Positions 32,471-45,349 of a stretch of DNA of 64,000 nucleotides are shown here, in pieces. Made by a program: the position numbers and the translations under genes. Location of the stretch: NCBI GenBank assembly GCA_020205615.1, contig CM035167.1:62065436-62129435 (forward strand), given 5' to 3'. The notes under the pieces were generated by a model that was given only the letters and a program-made list of their open reading frames with translations, was not told the DNA's origin and made no database searches. The first letter of the stretch is position 1; every line of letters starts with the position of its first letter. The stretch is from Panax quinquefolius. Its lineage: Eukaryota > Streptophyta > Magnoliopsida > Apiales > Araliaceae.

Positions 32471-35254
32471 TGTAAGACCCCAACTTTTATGAATAAAGAT
32501 GAATTTTCTATAAATATCATTTTTGAATATTATGAAATGAATTTGATATAATTTTATAGTTATGGGTAATATTTATAAATTTTGCAAAGTACGCAAGTTG
32601 TTGTATAATATTTGATTGGTCAGGGAATATTCGTTTTAACAGGGAATATTCGTACAACGACATAATCATTGGTGGACCCCACAACGGAATTATTATGGGA
32701 TTGAGAAAACGACAAAAATACTTTATGAAAATAACGGTGGAAGTTTTACTGATTAACTATTGAAACAATTACGGTGTTAAAAGTCTTTATGTCTGGCGTG
32801 GTTACATAGTAGCACACCAGTATTGATTATTGATACTTACGTGAGAAGTCACTCGGTTTTGTTCAATTATTGCTACACGATAATTCTTTGCATAGTATCT
32901 CGTATTATTTGATTCAATTATTGTCAATATTTTATATATTATTAAATCAATAATTGAGATGACAAAGTTATTAATATTATTATTTGCAATATTAACAATG
33001 TCTAGAAGTTACATCAAGGAGAGGTTTGGTCACCTAATTGCGCTGATAGGGAGAAATCCTTATTGAAAGCCCCTCTTTCTTAGGAGCGACACAGTCGATT
33101 AATATTGTGAATTATAATAATGATGATAAAGTTTGTTTTATTATTATTATAAATGTAATAAAACATAAAACTTTTATATAAAAGCGAATACTTTTATAAA
33201 GTTATTTGTTTTATTAGATTTTAAATAAAATATATTATATTTTATTATGCGTAGTACTGCGTAGTAAAATATTTTTATATAAAATGAATACTTTTATAAA
33301 GTTATTTGTTTTATTAGATTTTAAATAGAATATATTATATTTTATTATGTATAGTATTTGCATAGTGCCTACATATAGTGTCTGCATAGTAAAAACTTTT
33401 TATATAAGCGAATATTTTTATAAAGTTTTGTTTTATTTGATTATAAATAGAATATATTATATTTTATTGCATAGATAAGCAACATAGTATCATTTTCATT
33501 CTTCTATAAATAGGATGCTTAGTTAGAATTGAAAATCACACGTAAATTAAGAGAATTCTTCTTCTATAATCTAGAAACGTATTTCTTTAGAGTTTTAAGA
33601 AGCTTTGGCGTAGAAAAGCAAGATAAGTTTTCTTCAAGAATATCCTCGCCTACCGGTCGGAATACTCTTCTTTTTTTTTATGGTAAGGGGTATTATTCTT
33701 TCGTATTCATGAAGAGAGTTATTTTTTTCAATACTGTAAGGGTTGTTATTCCATTCTTTATTATTATGTTGGAATAACTTTATGCGTATGTAATCCGCAT
33801 ACATGGTGAAATTCTTCTATTATTTCATTCTTTATTATTACATTGGAATAACTTTTCTGCATCGCGGTTTATCACATACACAGTAAATTACATTGTTATT
33901 CAATTCTTTATTATTCTGTTGATACATCTTGTATGTGCGGATTACGCATGACCTGGTTCCATTCTTTATTATTCTGTTAGAACATCTTGTCTATGCGGAT
34001 TACGCATGACCTGGTTCCATTCTTTATTATTCTGTTGGAATATCATGTCTGTGCGGGTTATGCATGACCTGGTTCCATTCTTTATTATTCTGTTGGAATA
34101 ACCTGTCTGTGTGGATTACGCACGCCTGGTGTATTCTTCTATTATTTCATTCTTTATTATTTTATTGAAATAATCTGTCTACATGTATTATCGCATGGCG
34201 ACAAAAATCCATTAGCGGTTTCATATATTCTATTATACTCAGTTGGTTAAAGTTTTGGCTTCTATACTCCATGAAATTAGTGGAATATCCTTGATATTTG
34301 CGCTTTATCCAGTATCTTTTCATGGAAATATTCTTCTTACGAGCATTCTTGAATTTTACTCCACAAAAGCGATTACTTCGATAATTTGGACGTTATTGAG
34401 TTCAGGATAAATTAACTTATAAATCTTTAAAATTTATTCTTGAACTTGTTTTATTAAATTGTCATCATCCTCATGTTTATAATATGTTGAAGTTCATCTG
34501 TGGCATGTAGTGCATAGATGGACTTGGTATGATTATGACCAGGGATTATTTGGTATAATCATGACCGTAATATTACAAATGATGTGGTAAAAATCCTCAT
34601 TGGCTGTAGTGCAATGATGGATAGTTGTTGGCATGATCATGACCATTGATGAATACACGAATATCTTTGGCCCGTAGTGCATGGCTAATTTGTGGTCGTG
34701 ATACTAATGAATATCCTTGGTCGTAGTGCATGAATGATGTGGATTATTTATTAAGCTGAGTCTCAGTGATAAAAGTAATGAAAAACCTTTTAAATCCTAG
34801 AAGATAGTAGATTTTATTCTCTACTTGACTCTTCTAATGGATTGCTTGTTCCGCTGCAGTTAAACTTGATGTTTGTTATATTTTATCAGTTTAACACTGT
34901 TGAAGGCTAATGATAATGTATTCTGCATTCTCTTAGTCATAATACTTCTTATTGGGCTAGTTGAGCTCACCCTTTTGCTTTCATTGTTCTCTTCAGTAAA
35001 TGACAACGTAGTAGGGACTAGTCGGGGAACGGAGTGACGGTCTAGATGATAACATTAATAGTCTTCACTATGCTATGAAATAATGTGATAATAAATGTAT
35101 TGAGGACTTATTTTGAGTTTGAATACTGTCTAGAAAACAATATTTGTATTAAAACTCACAGCTCATGTTGTATATTTAAGGTTGTATTTGTATTATGTAT
35201 CATATATTTGGTGACTCAGAATAGACGATGTATACCTATTTTGGGGCCGTCATA
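32471..35254 (+). repeat. 5' LTR of element G
   Basis: It runs from TGTAAGACCCCAACTTT to GGGGCCGTCATA, 2784 bp. Palindromic GAATATTC occurs at 32625-32632 and 32644-32651, and CTTACGTGAG at 32836-32845. TATAAATA lies at 33505-33512. About seven units of 60-75 bp around TTTATTATTCTGTTGGAAT lie at 33740-34190. Further repeats of TTGG(C)CGTAGTGCATG type lie at about 34590-34735. The end is set by homology with D. Confidence 0.82.
33505..33512 (+). promoter_or_regulatory. TATA box of G 5' LTR
   Basis: TATAAATA lies in the context TTCTTCTATAAATAGGATGC, conserved in the G 3' LTR (61518-61525), H (63930-63937) and, reversed, D. Confidence 0.7.
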
Positions 35255-35255
35255 G

Positions 35256-35268
35256 TAGGTATCAAAGC
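35256..35268 (+). other. Primer-binding site of element G, initiator-Met type
   Basis: TAGGTATCAAAGC follows the LTR after one base. The usual plant iMet site begins TGGTATCAGAGC, so the second base has changed. Confidence 0.7.
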
Positions 35269-35441
35269 TTAGGGATATGATCCCTGGCTGAGATGTGAGA
35301 CAAGAATTAAGAGGGGAGAGACGGGGAATTCCTTCGCTAGTATGACCTACCTAAGTTTATTTGGTATTTAATTGGTCGGTCAGAGTATAGGGATAATATG
35401 TGATATGATAACTAACCCTTATTTTGTGGTAGTATCTAAAA

Positions 35442-36444
35442 ATGACATCCGAGAATGTTGAGAATATCAATGGAGCACAGGAGACCGTTGAGTCTCCACA
35501 TATCAATAATCAGGATAATGTGCATCAGGAAGGCGACAATCCTCATGCAAACAACAACACTGACCAAATGATGAATGATGGAATGTTTAGAGGCTTTATG
35601 CAATTCATGCAACATCAAGCGAGAGCGGCTCCTGTCCAAAATGTAGGTGGAAACACTAGAAACTCTCGGACGGTCACCGCTAAACAGTTCAAGGAGCTGG
35701 GACCACCGGAGTTTATTGGAGAGCCAAAACCACTTAAGGTAGACACGTGGATAAAGCAGATCACCAAGATATTTGATGTCTTGGGATGCTCCGAGGAGCA
35801 AAAGGTTCCCTTTGCCATCTTTATGTTGCGAGGAGAGGCAAATTACTGGTGGGAATCGGTAAAGCGTACTCAACCTACCGCACTAAAGATATCTTGGGAG
35901 AAGTTCCAAGAACTATTCAATGACAAGTACTTTCCCGAAAGTATTCATCACATGAAAGATGTAGAGTTCATCAAGTTGGAGCATAACAATATGACCGTGT
36001 CGCAGTACGAAGCTAAGTTTGCCGAGTTATCCCGGTTTGCATCTCACTTGGTTGATAATGAAGAAAGAATGACGCGGATGTTTCTAAGAGGTTTGAAACC
36101 CGAGATACGTCAATATCTAATTTCTCATAAATTGTGTTTGTATTCAAATGTTGTAAATAGGGCTCAGTTATTGGAACGCGATAACGAGTCAACTTAACCA
36201 AGAGAAAGCAGCCGACAAAATGATAATACTAGTGGTAGCAGTCATCGAAGCGGTGACAACAAATGTGGAGGGAATCAACATGCCAGAAATGGTAACCACT
36301 TCAGTGGTAATCATGGCCAAGACAATAAGAATGGACATTTCAAGAAGAGGAGATTCAACAATGATGGAAAGACGTCAGCATCAGCACCCGTGGTTAAGGA
36401 AGGAGAAAAACTACCTATCATATGCTTCAAATGCAGAGGGGAGG
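35442..36444 (+). pseudogene. gag: gag of element G, truncated in the zinc knuckle
   Basis: It starts at ATG 35442 (MTSENVENINGAQETVE). A Gln/Asn-rich head is followed by a Retrotrans_gag domain: FKELGPPEFIGEPKPLKVDT, then FMLRGEANYWWESVKR, FNDKYFPES and FAELSRFASHLV with FLRGLKPEI. The frame is open for 251 codons to a TAA at 36195-36197. It then stays open through a basic Ser/Gly/Asn-rich part to CFKCRGEG, half a CCHC knuckle, where the LTR begins. The single nonsense codon and the junction are the only breaks. Element D's gag is a close relative. Confidence 0.88.
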
Positions 36445-36760
36445 GACCCCAACTTTTATGAATAAAGATGAATTTTCTATAAATATCATTTTTGAATATT
36501 ATGGAATGAATTTGATATAATGTTATAGTTGTGGGTAATATTTATAAATTTTTCAAAGTACGCAAGTTGTTATATAATATTCGATTGGTCGGGGAATATT
36601 CGTTTTAATAGGAAATATTCGTACAACGGCACAATCATTGGTGGTCCCCACAACGGAATTATTGTAGGATTGAGAAAATTACAAAAATACTTTATGAAAA
36701 TAATGGCGGAAGTTTTACCGTTAACTGTTGAAACACCCGGTGTTAAAAGTACAGTAATAC
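36445..36760 (+). repeat. 3' LTR of element G, first part
   Basis: It begins at GACCCCAACTTTTATG, lacking the first five LTR bases, and matches 32476 onward. It has GAATATTC at 36594-36601. It is cut at AATAC (36756-36760), the target duplication of F. Confidence 0.85.
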
Positions 36761-37091
36761 TGTGACACCCCCAAATCATGGTACCTCATTTCCTCAAGAT
36801 TTGGTGTTCACTTAATCAAAACATTCATTACTAACTACCCAATCATAATAAAATTGAATAATAAAAACCTTCCCATACAGGATTACATTTAATAAAAATC
36901 TCCCAGGTTATCTAACCTTTAATTACAATCATTCAAATGCGGAATTTAAAATTTATTACATCATATTTAAAAGTCTATTATCATAACGATAAAAATAAAA
37001 TTACAAGTCTTCATCACTTGTACATTTTTCCCTTTCCTTTGCTAGTGGTAGGTTCATTGACCTTCTCAACCTTAGCTGCAATAAGTGTATA
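36761..37091 (-). repeat. F solo LTR, 3'-terminal part
   Basis: It starts TGTGACACCCCCAAATCATG on the plus strand. It ends at GTATA (37087-37091), duplicated on the other side of E. Confidence 0.82.
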
Positions 37092-40000
37092 TGTAGCGCC
37101 CCCAAATCTAAGTATCTTCCAACCCGACAGATGGTGCTATACTGTAAAACATTCATACATTCATTCAATTGAAAAGTCTCAAAGAACGAACATAACTTCT
37201 ATATATTTAAAGTAATATTTACATTTCCCAGGTTCTATACCCATTACAAAGGTTCTTTGTCATAATATCAGCTACATTACAACAATAGACCTATACTATT
37301 ATAAGACAGCTTAACAATCTGCCTTAGCTTTTCCTTTATCCTTTTTCGATCCTACGAGACGTTCAGTCTTAGCTGCATTCATATGGTTCAAGCAAGAGTG
37401 AGTATAACTAGCTCAGCAAGTATAACAATTTAATAACAACATGCTTGGAACATACGAATCGTATATCTATAATAACTGAACAATAGTTATGAAGTACTAT
37501 TGATAATACAAAATAGCACTTCATCTTTCTTTCAAAATGTTTTACAATCATAACTATATTTAGCAAAATATTTACTCCGGTCAAAGACCTCGAGCATTCA
37601 TTCTTTATTGGAAAGGGACAACCGGGAACTAAGTCCGGAAGCCCGATATTACTTACGAGCACTTCTAGGTGATCAGCCTATTGTACTCTATGTTGATCAA
37701 CACTACATTCATTAAACGTATGTACGTTTAATCATTTGGCAACTTCACGTGCATGTCGTTTTACCGACAAAACATTTGTTTAACATTTCCTGCCTTCTTT
37801 TGAAAACCATTTCAAGTAGTTGACAAAAGATAATAACATTTGATAATAGAGGAATAGATTATCAATAATCCACGCAATATATCAAGTTTAGCCAAAGGAA
37901 TTGGCTGTAGCTTCAACATATCTCAATTCATGCGAAAGAATACATGAACTTCAAACACTTGTTCAGATTGAATTGAGACAAGAGTTAGAATACTTGCCTT
38001 TAGTGTCTGCTACGGTATATTAACTTTAGGTTCAAGTCGTTCAAGTCTCTTCAATACACGATCACATAATGCCTTACATTAGGTCACATACAATCAAGTA
38101 TGTATATGACTATATTGTATCCTTCATCTTAATCTAATTGTGTATTAGATTCAGTTAGTATTCGTTATGGTTTATCATTATCCTTGCATTTATATTCAAC
38201 TAGGTTATCTTAACCTTTATACAACATTCTTAAGGTTTAACAAAGTTTAAACAATGTTATATTACGTTCCTTAGGTTGTGATTTCTTTTAAATCAATTAA
38301 CTTTCTTTTCTTTGTAATTAAAAACATTCATTGTTATTCTTGTTCTGAGACTAGCGCTGCGACGCGAGTGCTTACTTAGTGGGCCATTATCATTTAACGG
38401 CCTTGACACTCCGAAGATTTTTATATTGTACATGGCGTTGCGGCGCCACAAATTGTACAATGGTTCACGCTGCGGCGAACTCTTACAGTGTGCTCGGAAA
38501 TCATTACGCCTTTGCACCGCTGACTCATTTAGCCTTAGGGTTGGCCATGGCTGGCTTCGACTCTGTACCTGAAAAAAATTCAGTCTTTGAATTTTGTGAA
38601 CTTTCCGGACGCATAACTTCTTCGTTATAAGTCCGAATTGGCTCATTCAAAAGCCTACGATTCACAAATTACGTAATCTACACGTTTATGCAAGAATTTT
38701 ATATATTTGATGTCGTTTGCTAAAAATTCACCTACTAGTTCATTTTTAACGAAAACGATAAATGTTCGTGAACGTTCAACGCTCGTTTCTTCGTTCTAAT
38801 TCGGAATCCGGTCATTTCTGAGTCCGCACCTCTTAAATGCCCAATATAACTTGTCTCTATTGGAAAACAATGGTTTCGAGTTCAAACATAAAATTTGACT
38901 TCGATTCCGAAAATTTTACGAATTCGACGATTATCGTCTAATCGTGTAATTTTCGGCAATTCTTCATTCTTATGATTTGTTTAACATTATAAATGACTTC
39001 CATTCATCATGTGAACATCTCAACATACTATTTACCACAACCTATATTCATTGTTGGATTTTTGACGTATTCTTCATGAGCTTATAACTTTTCAAAATCT
39101 AAACTACTTAAGAATTTATTATTCATTACTTATGACAATTACAGTTTCTTAATCATCATACTTTACATGTTCTTCACATATAACTTTACTTTTGTATACA
39201 TGATACATATAATCATATAAGTTCTTTTACATCCATATCACTTCTCTTAGTAAACTCATTATAAGTTCATAATTCTTTCACATAAGTTTATAACTTATGC
39301 TAGCTTTAATGACTTATTACCAACTTATGTGGCTTAAGTTCATGACTTACACATTCTTCTTGTTTCTTATCATTCATGTTTCTTAATCCAACTTTTCTTA
39401 TCAACCTATCATGAATAGAGATAGAAGATAATTTAGAAGAAGTCTTACTTTTGAATTCTTGGTAAGGTAGCTTTCTTCTTCTTCTTACAATTGAAAGTGA
39501 CTTATTTTTAGCTTATTCTCTCTAACACTTAAGCACTTTGTAATGTTGTATTGTTTGAACAATTAACAAATTGCTTGCAAGGCTTCTCTATTTATAGAAT
39601 TTGCAAGGTTAGGGTAGTCTGGTCTTTAAAACAATCCCACCTCCTTATGCACCTCCTTACTATTCATTACTTGGCTAGCACAACACTTATCTTTGGCTTG
39701 GCCATTACTCCTAAGTCTTGGTCACAACATTAACTTGGTCACCACATTAACCATATTAATATGGTTTTCCCCATGGGTCAATTAATTCATTGGACTCTAG
39801 CTTGGGCTTGGACCAACTTAATCTTTGGGCTTTTCATTAATAAACCTTAACTTGTTTAATAATTAATAATTGGTCCTCACCCTTTAATTTACTTGGACTT
39901 ATTATAATTGTTAACCAATCTTTCAAGTCCATTAACATTACTTAATACATATACATATAGCTTATGTATCATTTTTCGTATTCTAATTCATATATAATTT

Positions 40001-40481
40001 ATATGTGATATTTCATCCTTCATACAAACTCGTATAATACTTCGTATTATACTTGTTTTCATTACTTTGCACAATACCTAAGCATTATACAATTCTTACT
40101 TATTCATTACCAGTCCGTCTTCCTTAACTTTTATAAATTAAGTCCGCAAGCGAAATATTACATTTTCAATAACTAGATTTTTATTACATAATCCATCTTA
40201 CCTTGTCATTCTATCATTACATATTTCTCGGAAATTCAAAAAGAAATCCCGAGCACATATCGATGAATAGTGTTTTTCAGAAAATTTCTCGGAAAACTTT
40301 TATTTTTGTCTTGGAAATTTAAACACTTTAATTCATTCACGTAGCTCAAATACTACGACATTCTAACATCAATAGGTCATACAATGACAACCATCTTGAT
40401 AACACATAGAATAGAATTTTATTATTATTTAATTTAATAAAATCATTTTTGCAATAAGATCCAAATTTCTCGGTCGTTACA
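37092..40481 (-). repeat. 3' LTR of element E
   Basis: On the minus strand it runs from TGTAACGACCGAG to GGGGGCGCTACA, 3390 bp. The TATA box is the reverse of 39589-39596. GC-rich CGCTGCGGCG blocks at 38350-38480 are partly replaced by unrelated sequence compared with the other LTR. Confidence 0.92.
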
Positions 40482-40493
40482 TTCTTCCCCACT
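40482..40493 (-). other. Polypurine tract of element E
   Basis: AGTGGGGAAGAA on the minus strand directly precedes the 3' LTR start TGTAACG. Confidence 0.85.
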
Positions 40494-40527
40494 TATAAAG
40501 ATTCTGTCCCCAGAATCTCGTCTTACT

Positions 40528-41986
40528 TTAATCAAATAGATGAGGAAAATTTTTCTTCATCTTTTCTTCTAGTTCCCACGTTGCCTCTTCAGCATCGTGG
40601 TTCTTCCATAATACCTTTACAGATGGTATTACCTTGTTCCTCAGAACTTGTTCCTTTCTATCAATGATCTGCATCGGCGATTCTTCATATGTTAAGTCTT
40701 TCTCGATATGAATCGGCTCATACTCGATTACATGCTTATAGTCCGGCTTATATGGATGTAATACAGATACGTGAAATACGTTTTGTATTCGTTCTAGGTC
40801 TGGAGGTAATGCTATCACATAAGCTACTTCTCCCACCCGTTTTAATACTTCAGAAGGTCTTATAAACCTTGGACTTAACTTTCCTTTCTTTCCAAAGCGT
40901 ATCTTTCCTTTCCACGGAGATACCTTTAGAAACACATACGAGCCCACCTCAAACTCTCGACTTAGTCTATGCGAGTCCGCATACTTCTTCTGTCTGTCCT
41001 GAGCCGTGATGAGACGCATCCGAATTAACTTTACCACATCCGCTGTCTGCTGCACTAATTCTGGCCCTAGCATCCGGCGTTCTCCCACCTCATCCTAACA
41101 ACAATGGTGTTTTGCACTTTCTTCCATACAGAGCTTCATAAGGCGGCATACCTATGCATCCATGATAACTGTTGTTATACACAAACTCTACTAGTGGTAG
41201 GTGATCATCCCAACTACCCTTGAAATCCATGATGCAAGACCTCAACATGTCTTCTAACGTCTGAATTGTTCTCTCGCTCTGCTCATTAGTCTGAGGATGA
41301 TAAGTTATGCTTAACTTCAGCTGTGTTCCCAACTGTTCTTGCAAACTCCTCCAAAAATTTGATGTGAATCGTGGATCACGATCTGACACAATCGATACTG
41401 GTACTCCATGTCTGGAAATAATTTCCTTAACATAAAGTTTAGCTAACTGGTCTAAGTTATACTTGACCCTAATTGGCAAAAAGTGAGCCGACTTCGTCAA
41501 CCGGTCCACTATTACCCAAATCAAATCGTACCCTTTATTCGTCGTCGGAAGTCCCACCACGAAGTCCATCGTGATATGCTCCCACTTCCATTCTAGAATC
41601 TCGAATGATTTTAATAAGCCACTGGGTCGTTGATGTTCGGCCTTAACTTTTTGACAAGTCAAGCACCTACTCACATATTCTGCTATTTCTCTCTTCATGT
41701 TTGGCCACCAAAAACTCTGTCGAAGGTCTTGATACATCTTAGTGCTACCAGGATGTATCGAGTACCTCGAACTATGAGCTTCTTATAACATTTTCTCCTT
41801 TAATTTTGTCTCATTCGGAACATAAATTCTTCCTTCAAATCTTAATAATCCCTCATTATCAAGATTATACTTAGTATCTTCCTTCTCGGATAACCGTTTC
41901 TTCATTTGGTTACACTCGTCAGTCTTGAGTTATACCTCCTTGACTCTCTCTATGATGGTAAATTGCATCTCCGTCGCAAAGAGTAT
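40528..41986 (-). pseudogene. pol: Integrase and chromodomain of element E
   Basis: The zinc-binding part has [11 protein letters not shown] and CLTC (near 41660). The DDE core is open from 41737 to 41090. It has [10 protein letters not shown] with Asp at residue 58 of that frame, [10 protein letters not shown] with Asp at 119 and [10 protein letters not shown] with Glu at 155, giving DD35E spacing and an intact catalytic triad. A 1-nt shift near 41089 leads to the C-terminal domain. There the usual GPF motif reads RPSEVL, then RIQNVFHVSVLHPYK. A chromodomain follows (MQIIDRKEQVLRNKVIPSVK, then VLWKNHDAEEATWELE), ending at 40528. Stops interrupt the N-terminal part near 41765 and 41930-41985. 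Confidence 0.9.
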
Positions 41987-43596
41987 CTACCTCGAATCAC
42001 TCGGCATCTTTACTTCTATTTCCATCCTAGCCATCTCTGTTATTAACTCATTTTGAGCCGTTAACATAGACAACTTTTCCCGACCCTTCCTACTTAAGGC
42101 GTTGGCAACTACATTGGCCTTTCTAGGGTGATACAAGATTTCACAATCATAATCCTTTATCATCTCTAGCCATCTTCTCTGTCTCATATTCAACTCCTTC
42201 TGAGTGAAGATATACTTTAGACTTTTATGGTCCGTATATATCTCACATTTTCCTCATAAAGATAATGTCTCCATATCTTTAGGGCAAACACTACCGCGGC
42301 CAGTTATAGATTATGAGTAGGATAAACTTTCTCATAATCCTTTAACTGTCGTGATGCATACGCAATGACTTTGTCATGCTGCATAAGCACACAACTAAGT
42401 CCTTTATGCGAAGCATCACTATACACCACAAAATTTCTTGTGTCATCTGGCAATGACAAAACAGGTGCTTTACTTAATCTTTTCTTCAGTTCTGGGAAAC
42501 TATCTTTGCATTTATCCGTCCATACGTATTTCACCGTCTTCCTGGTTAAATTAGTCAACGAGGTAGCTATCTTCGAAAAATCTTGGATAAATCTTCGATA
42601 GTACCCTGCTAACCCTAGGAAACTTCACACCTCAGTCGGTGTTTTTGGTTGTTCCCAGTTCATTACTGCTTCTACCTTCGCTGGATCCACTGAAATCTCC
42701 TCTTGGTCAATGACATGACCTAAAAACTGCACCTTTCCCAGCCAAAATTCACATTTAGTGAATTTCGCATATAACTTCTCCTTCCTTAGTGTTTCCAACA
42801 ATAATCTTAAGTGTTCAGCATGATCTTCTGGCGTCTTAGAATATACTAGAATATCATCGATAAACACAACGACGAACTTGTCCAAATATGGTTTGAACAC
42901 TCTGTTCATCATATCCATAAATGCAGCTGGTGCATTCGTTAACCCAAATGACATCACCAGAAACTCGTAATGACCATAACGAGTCCTGAATGCCGTCTTT
43001 GGTACATCTTCCTTCCTAACCTTCAACTGATGATACCCCGTCCATAAATCTATTTTAGAAAAATACTTTGCCCCTTTCAATTGATCAAAGAGATCATCGA
43101 TCCTGGGCAATGGGTATTTATTCTTTATCGTTAACTTGTTCAACTCCCGATAGTCGATACAAAGCCTTAACGATCCATCTTTCTTCTTGACAAATAACAC
43201 CGGTGCCCCCCACGGGGAAACACTTGGTTGAATGTACTTTCTGTCCAATAGTTCCTGTAGCTGAACCATTAGTTCTTTCATTTACACACGTGCCAAATGA
43301 TACGGTGCCCTTCAGACTGGTGTCGCTCCTGGCACAATGTCTATCACAAATTCGATTTCCCTATCCGGTGGTAAACCCGGTAACTCACTTGGAAATACAT
43401 CCATGAATTCGTTTACTATAGGTATTTGTTCCTTAGTTGCTCCCACTCTCTGGGTATCAACAACATGGCATAGATAACCTACACACCCCTTCCTTAAAAG
43501 TTTTCTAGTTTGTGTCATCGTAAGGCAACACGAACGTCCCGACGATTTATTACCGTATAATACTACAGGAGGTTGCTTCAACGTCCTGATGCTCAC
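41987..43596 (-). pseudogene. pol: Reverse transcriptase and RNase H of element E
   Basis: It reads FMDVFPSELPGLPPDREIEF near 43400. The RT core is open for 218 codons (43281-42625) with [20 protein letters not shown], the catalytic Asp in FSKIDL and the FIDDILVYS box. The connection [11 protein letters not shown] follows a CGA-to-TGA-type stop at 42625-42627. RNase H starts [20 protein letters not shown] and ends [20 protein letters not shown] near 42090. Further breaks are stops at 43312-43314, about 43285 and 42304, and a frameshift between 42304 and 42193. All expected motifs are present. Confidence 0.92.
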
Positions 43597-43602
43597 ACAT
43601 TT

Positions 43603-43968
43603 CTATTGGCAATCTATAATTGCTCCATGGTTAATTAACCAATCCATTCCAAGAATTATGTTGAATTCTCCTAACTTTATCGGTATTAAATCTACCGATA
43701 ACTTACAACCACGTACATTTATGCAACAACTCCTATGAATATCTTCGATAGGAATTATCTCGTCGTTTGCTACCTTAATGTTCAAAGGTATAAGTAATTT
43801 TTTGGGAAATAATTCTAGTCGTCTAGCAAAATCACATGCTATAAACGAACAAGTAGCACCCGAATCAAAAAGCACGTATGCATTTATGTTATTGATCGAA
43901 ATAATACCTGCAACTACATCCCCTGATGCCACCGCATCTTGGACCGTCATATTAAAAGTACGGGCCAT
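43603..43968 (-). pseudogene. Aspartic protease of element E
   Basis: The active site is YVLFDSGATCSFI with Asp at residue 35 of this frame, and ILGMDWLINHGA lies near the end, both standard for plant Ty3/gypsy proteases. It is in the same frame as gag, separated by one TAG (43981-43983), and is followed by a TAG at 43603-43605. The domain itself is unbroken. Confidence 0.88.
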
Positions 43969-43980
43969 TGATTTACCCAG

Positions 43981-45042
43981 CTATGCTGGACCACTAATAG
44001 CTAACTTACCGCTATTAGTTCCCTTATTTCCTTCTGTCCCCTTCTTCGGGCAGTTCTTCGCTATGTGGTCAGTTGACCCACATACAAAACATCCGTGATT
44101 TTTCTTTGGATTTGGACAGTTAGGCGAAATGTGCCCTTCCTGTCCACAATTATAACATACTGCCTTTCCTTTGAGACAGACTCCTAAGTGAGTCTTCCCG
44201 CAGGTTTTACAGGCCTCCATCCTCCTCTTAGAATCCCCTTGTTTTACTTCGGTATTCCCAAAGTTAAAGCCCTTCCTCTTTTGACCGTTGCCACTTCCAC
44301 TGGCTCCCTCGGTCTTGGTTCCTCCATCAACCTTGCCCTTGTTTTTCTTATCCTTGTGGTACTGGCTGAGAGCCTCATTCCCACCTTCGACAATTATTGC
44401 CTTTTCTAATATGGTTCCAAAGGAAGTATTTTGGAACACAGAGATTCGGCTATAGAGCCAGGGTTTCAAGCCTTGCTCGAATCTTCTAGCTATTCTCACT
44501 TCAGTGTCCACTTGATGTGGATTAAATTGTGCCAGTTCATTAAACTTGGCAATATACTGGGGAACTGCCATCTCCCCTTGTTTCAATTCAAGAAACCTCA
44601 TTTCCATCCTTCCTTTCATACTCGTGGGAAAATAGTTCTCAAAGAAAATCTCCTTGAACCTCTCCCACGTTAAGTTCCTTATGTTGGCCCTAGCCTGGTT
44701 TGCCTCCCACCAGAAGTTGGCCTCTCCTTTCATCAAATAGGTTGCAAAGGTAACCTTTTGACCCTCCTCAACATTTGCTATTACAAATGCTTTCTCAATT
44801 TCTTTTACCCAAGTCTGGGCTTCTATAGGGTCCGTAGTTCCCTTGAACTCCGGCAGACCTACACTTCTAAAATCCTTAAAAGTAGTAGCTCGTACTACTC
44901 CAGGAATCACGGGTACATTAGCCTCAGTTCTATTAAATGCAGCCATTAAAAGATTAACGAACTCCTGCATTGGATTAACTGGACCACCCTCCGGTTGGTT
45001 AATATTCGTGCCTTCATTTCGTTGTCTCCTTCTTGGCGGCAT
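43981..45042 (-). CDS. gag: gag of element E
   Basis: It starts at the ATG of MPPRRRQRNEGTNINQPEGG; an upstream in-frame ATG at 45069 is possible but less likely. The Retrotrans_gag domain has FKGTTDPIEAQTWVKEIEKA, FATYLMKGEANFWWEANQAR and FFENYFPTSMKGRMEMRFLE. Three CCHC-type knuckles follow: CKTCGKTHLGVC (short), CYNCGQEGHISPNC and CFVCGSTDHIAKNC. It is open for about 353 codons, ending in TAG before protease. Tekay-type elements usually make one Gag-Pol frame, so this stop may be a mutation or a readthrough site. It forms the virus-like particle. Confidence 0.9.
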   Translation of the reverse strand: MPPRRRQRNEGTNINQPEGGPVNPMQEFVNLLMAAFNRTEANVPVIPGVVRATTFKDFRSVGLPEFKGTTDPIEAQTWVKEIEKAFVIANVEEGQKVTFATYLMKGEANFWWEANQARANIRNLTWERFKEIFFENYFPTSMKGRMEMRFLELKQGEMAVPQYIAKFNELAQFNPHQVDTEVRIARRFEQGLKPWLYSRISVFQNTSFGTILEKAIIVEGGNEALSQYHKDKKNKGKVDGGTKTEGASGSGNGQKRKGFNFGNTEVKQGDSKRRMEACKTCGKTHLGVCLKGKAVCYNCGQEGHISPNCPNPKKNHGCFVCGSTDHIAKNCPKKGTEGNKGTNSGKLAISGPA

Positions 45043-45349
45043 TTTGTTGTTAATAAAACAACACATCATTATTACTTTATACTTGTTGGTTTGTTATTAT
45101 TTGTAATAAAACAATAACTCGTACTCATTACTCCACATATTCCATAAAAAGACTTATATTGATTCATAACTTGAAGTATAACACTACATTGTTTACATTA
45201 CTCAAATTTTAGTGATTACATTACCATCCATGATTACTTTCCAAAAATTGGGATTTACAAAAGACTACCCTTTGTTATACAAAAGAGGGTTTTACGTCAC
45301 TACTAGATACATAATATTTACATATCTAAGCTACTCTAGCATTGCTAGA

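Noticed and set aside
33740..34190. CRISPR-like regular repeats
   Set aside because: Repeats are diverged, the spacers are themselves part of the unit, and both lie in plant LTRs; they are ordinary tandem repeats.
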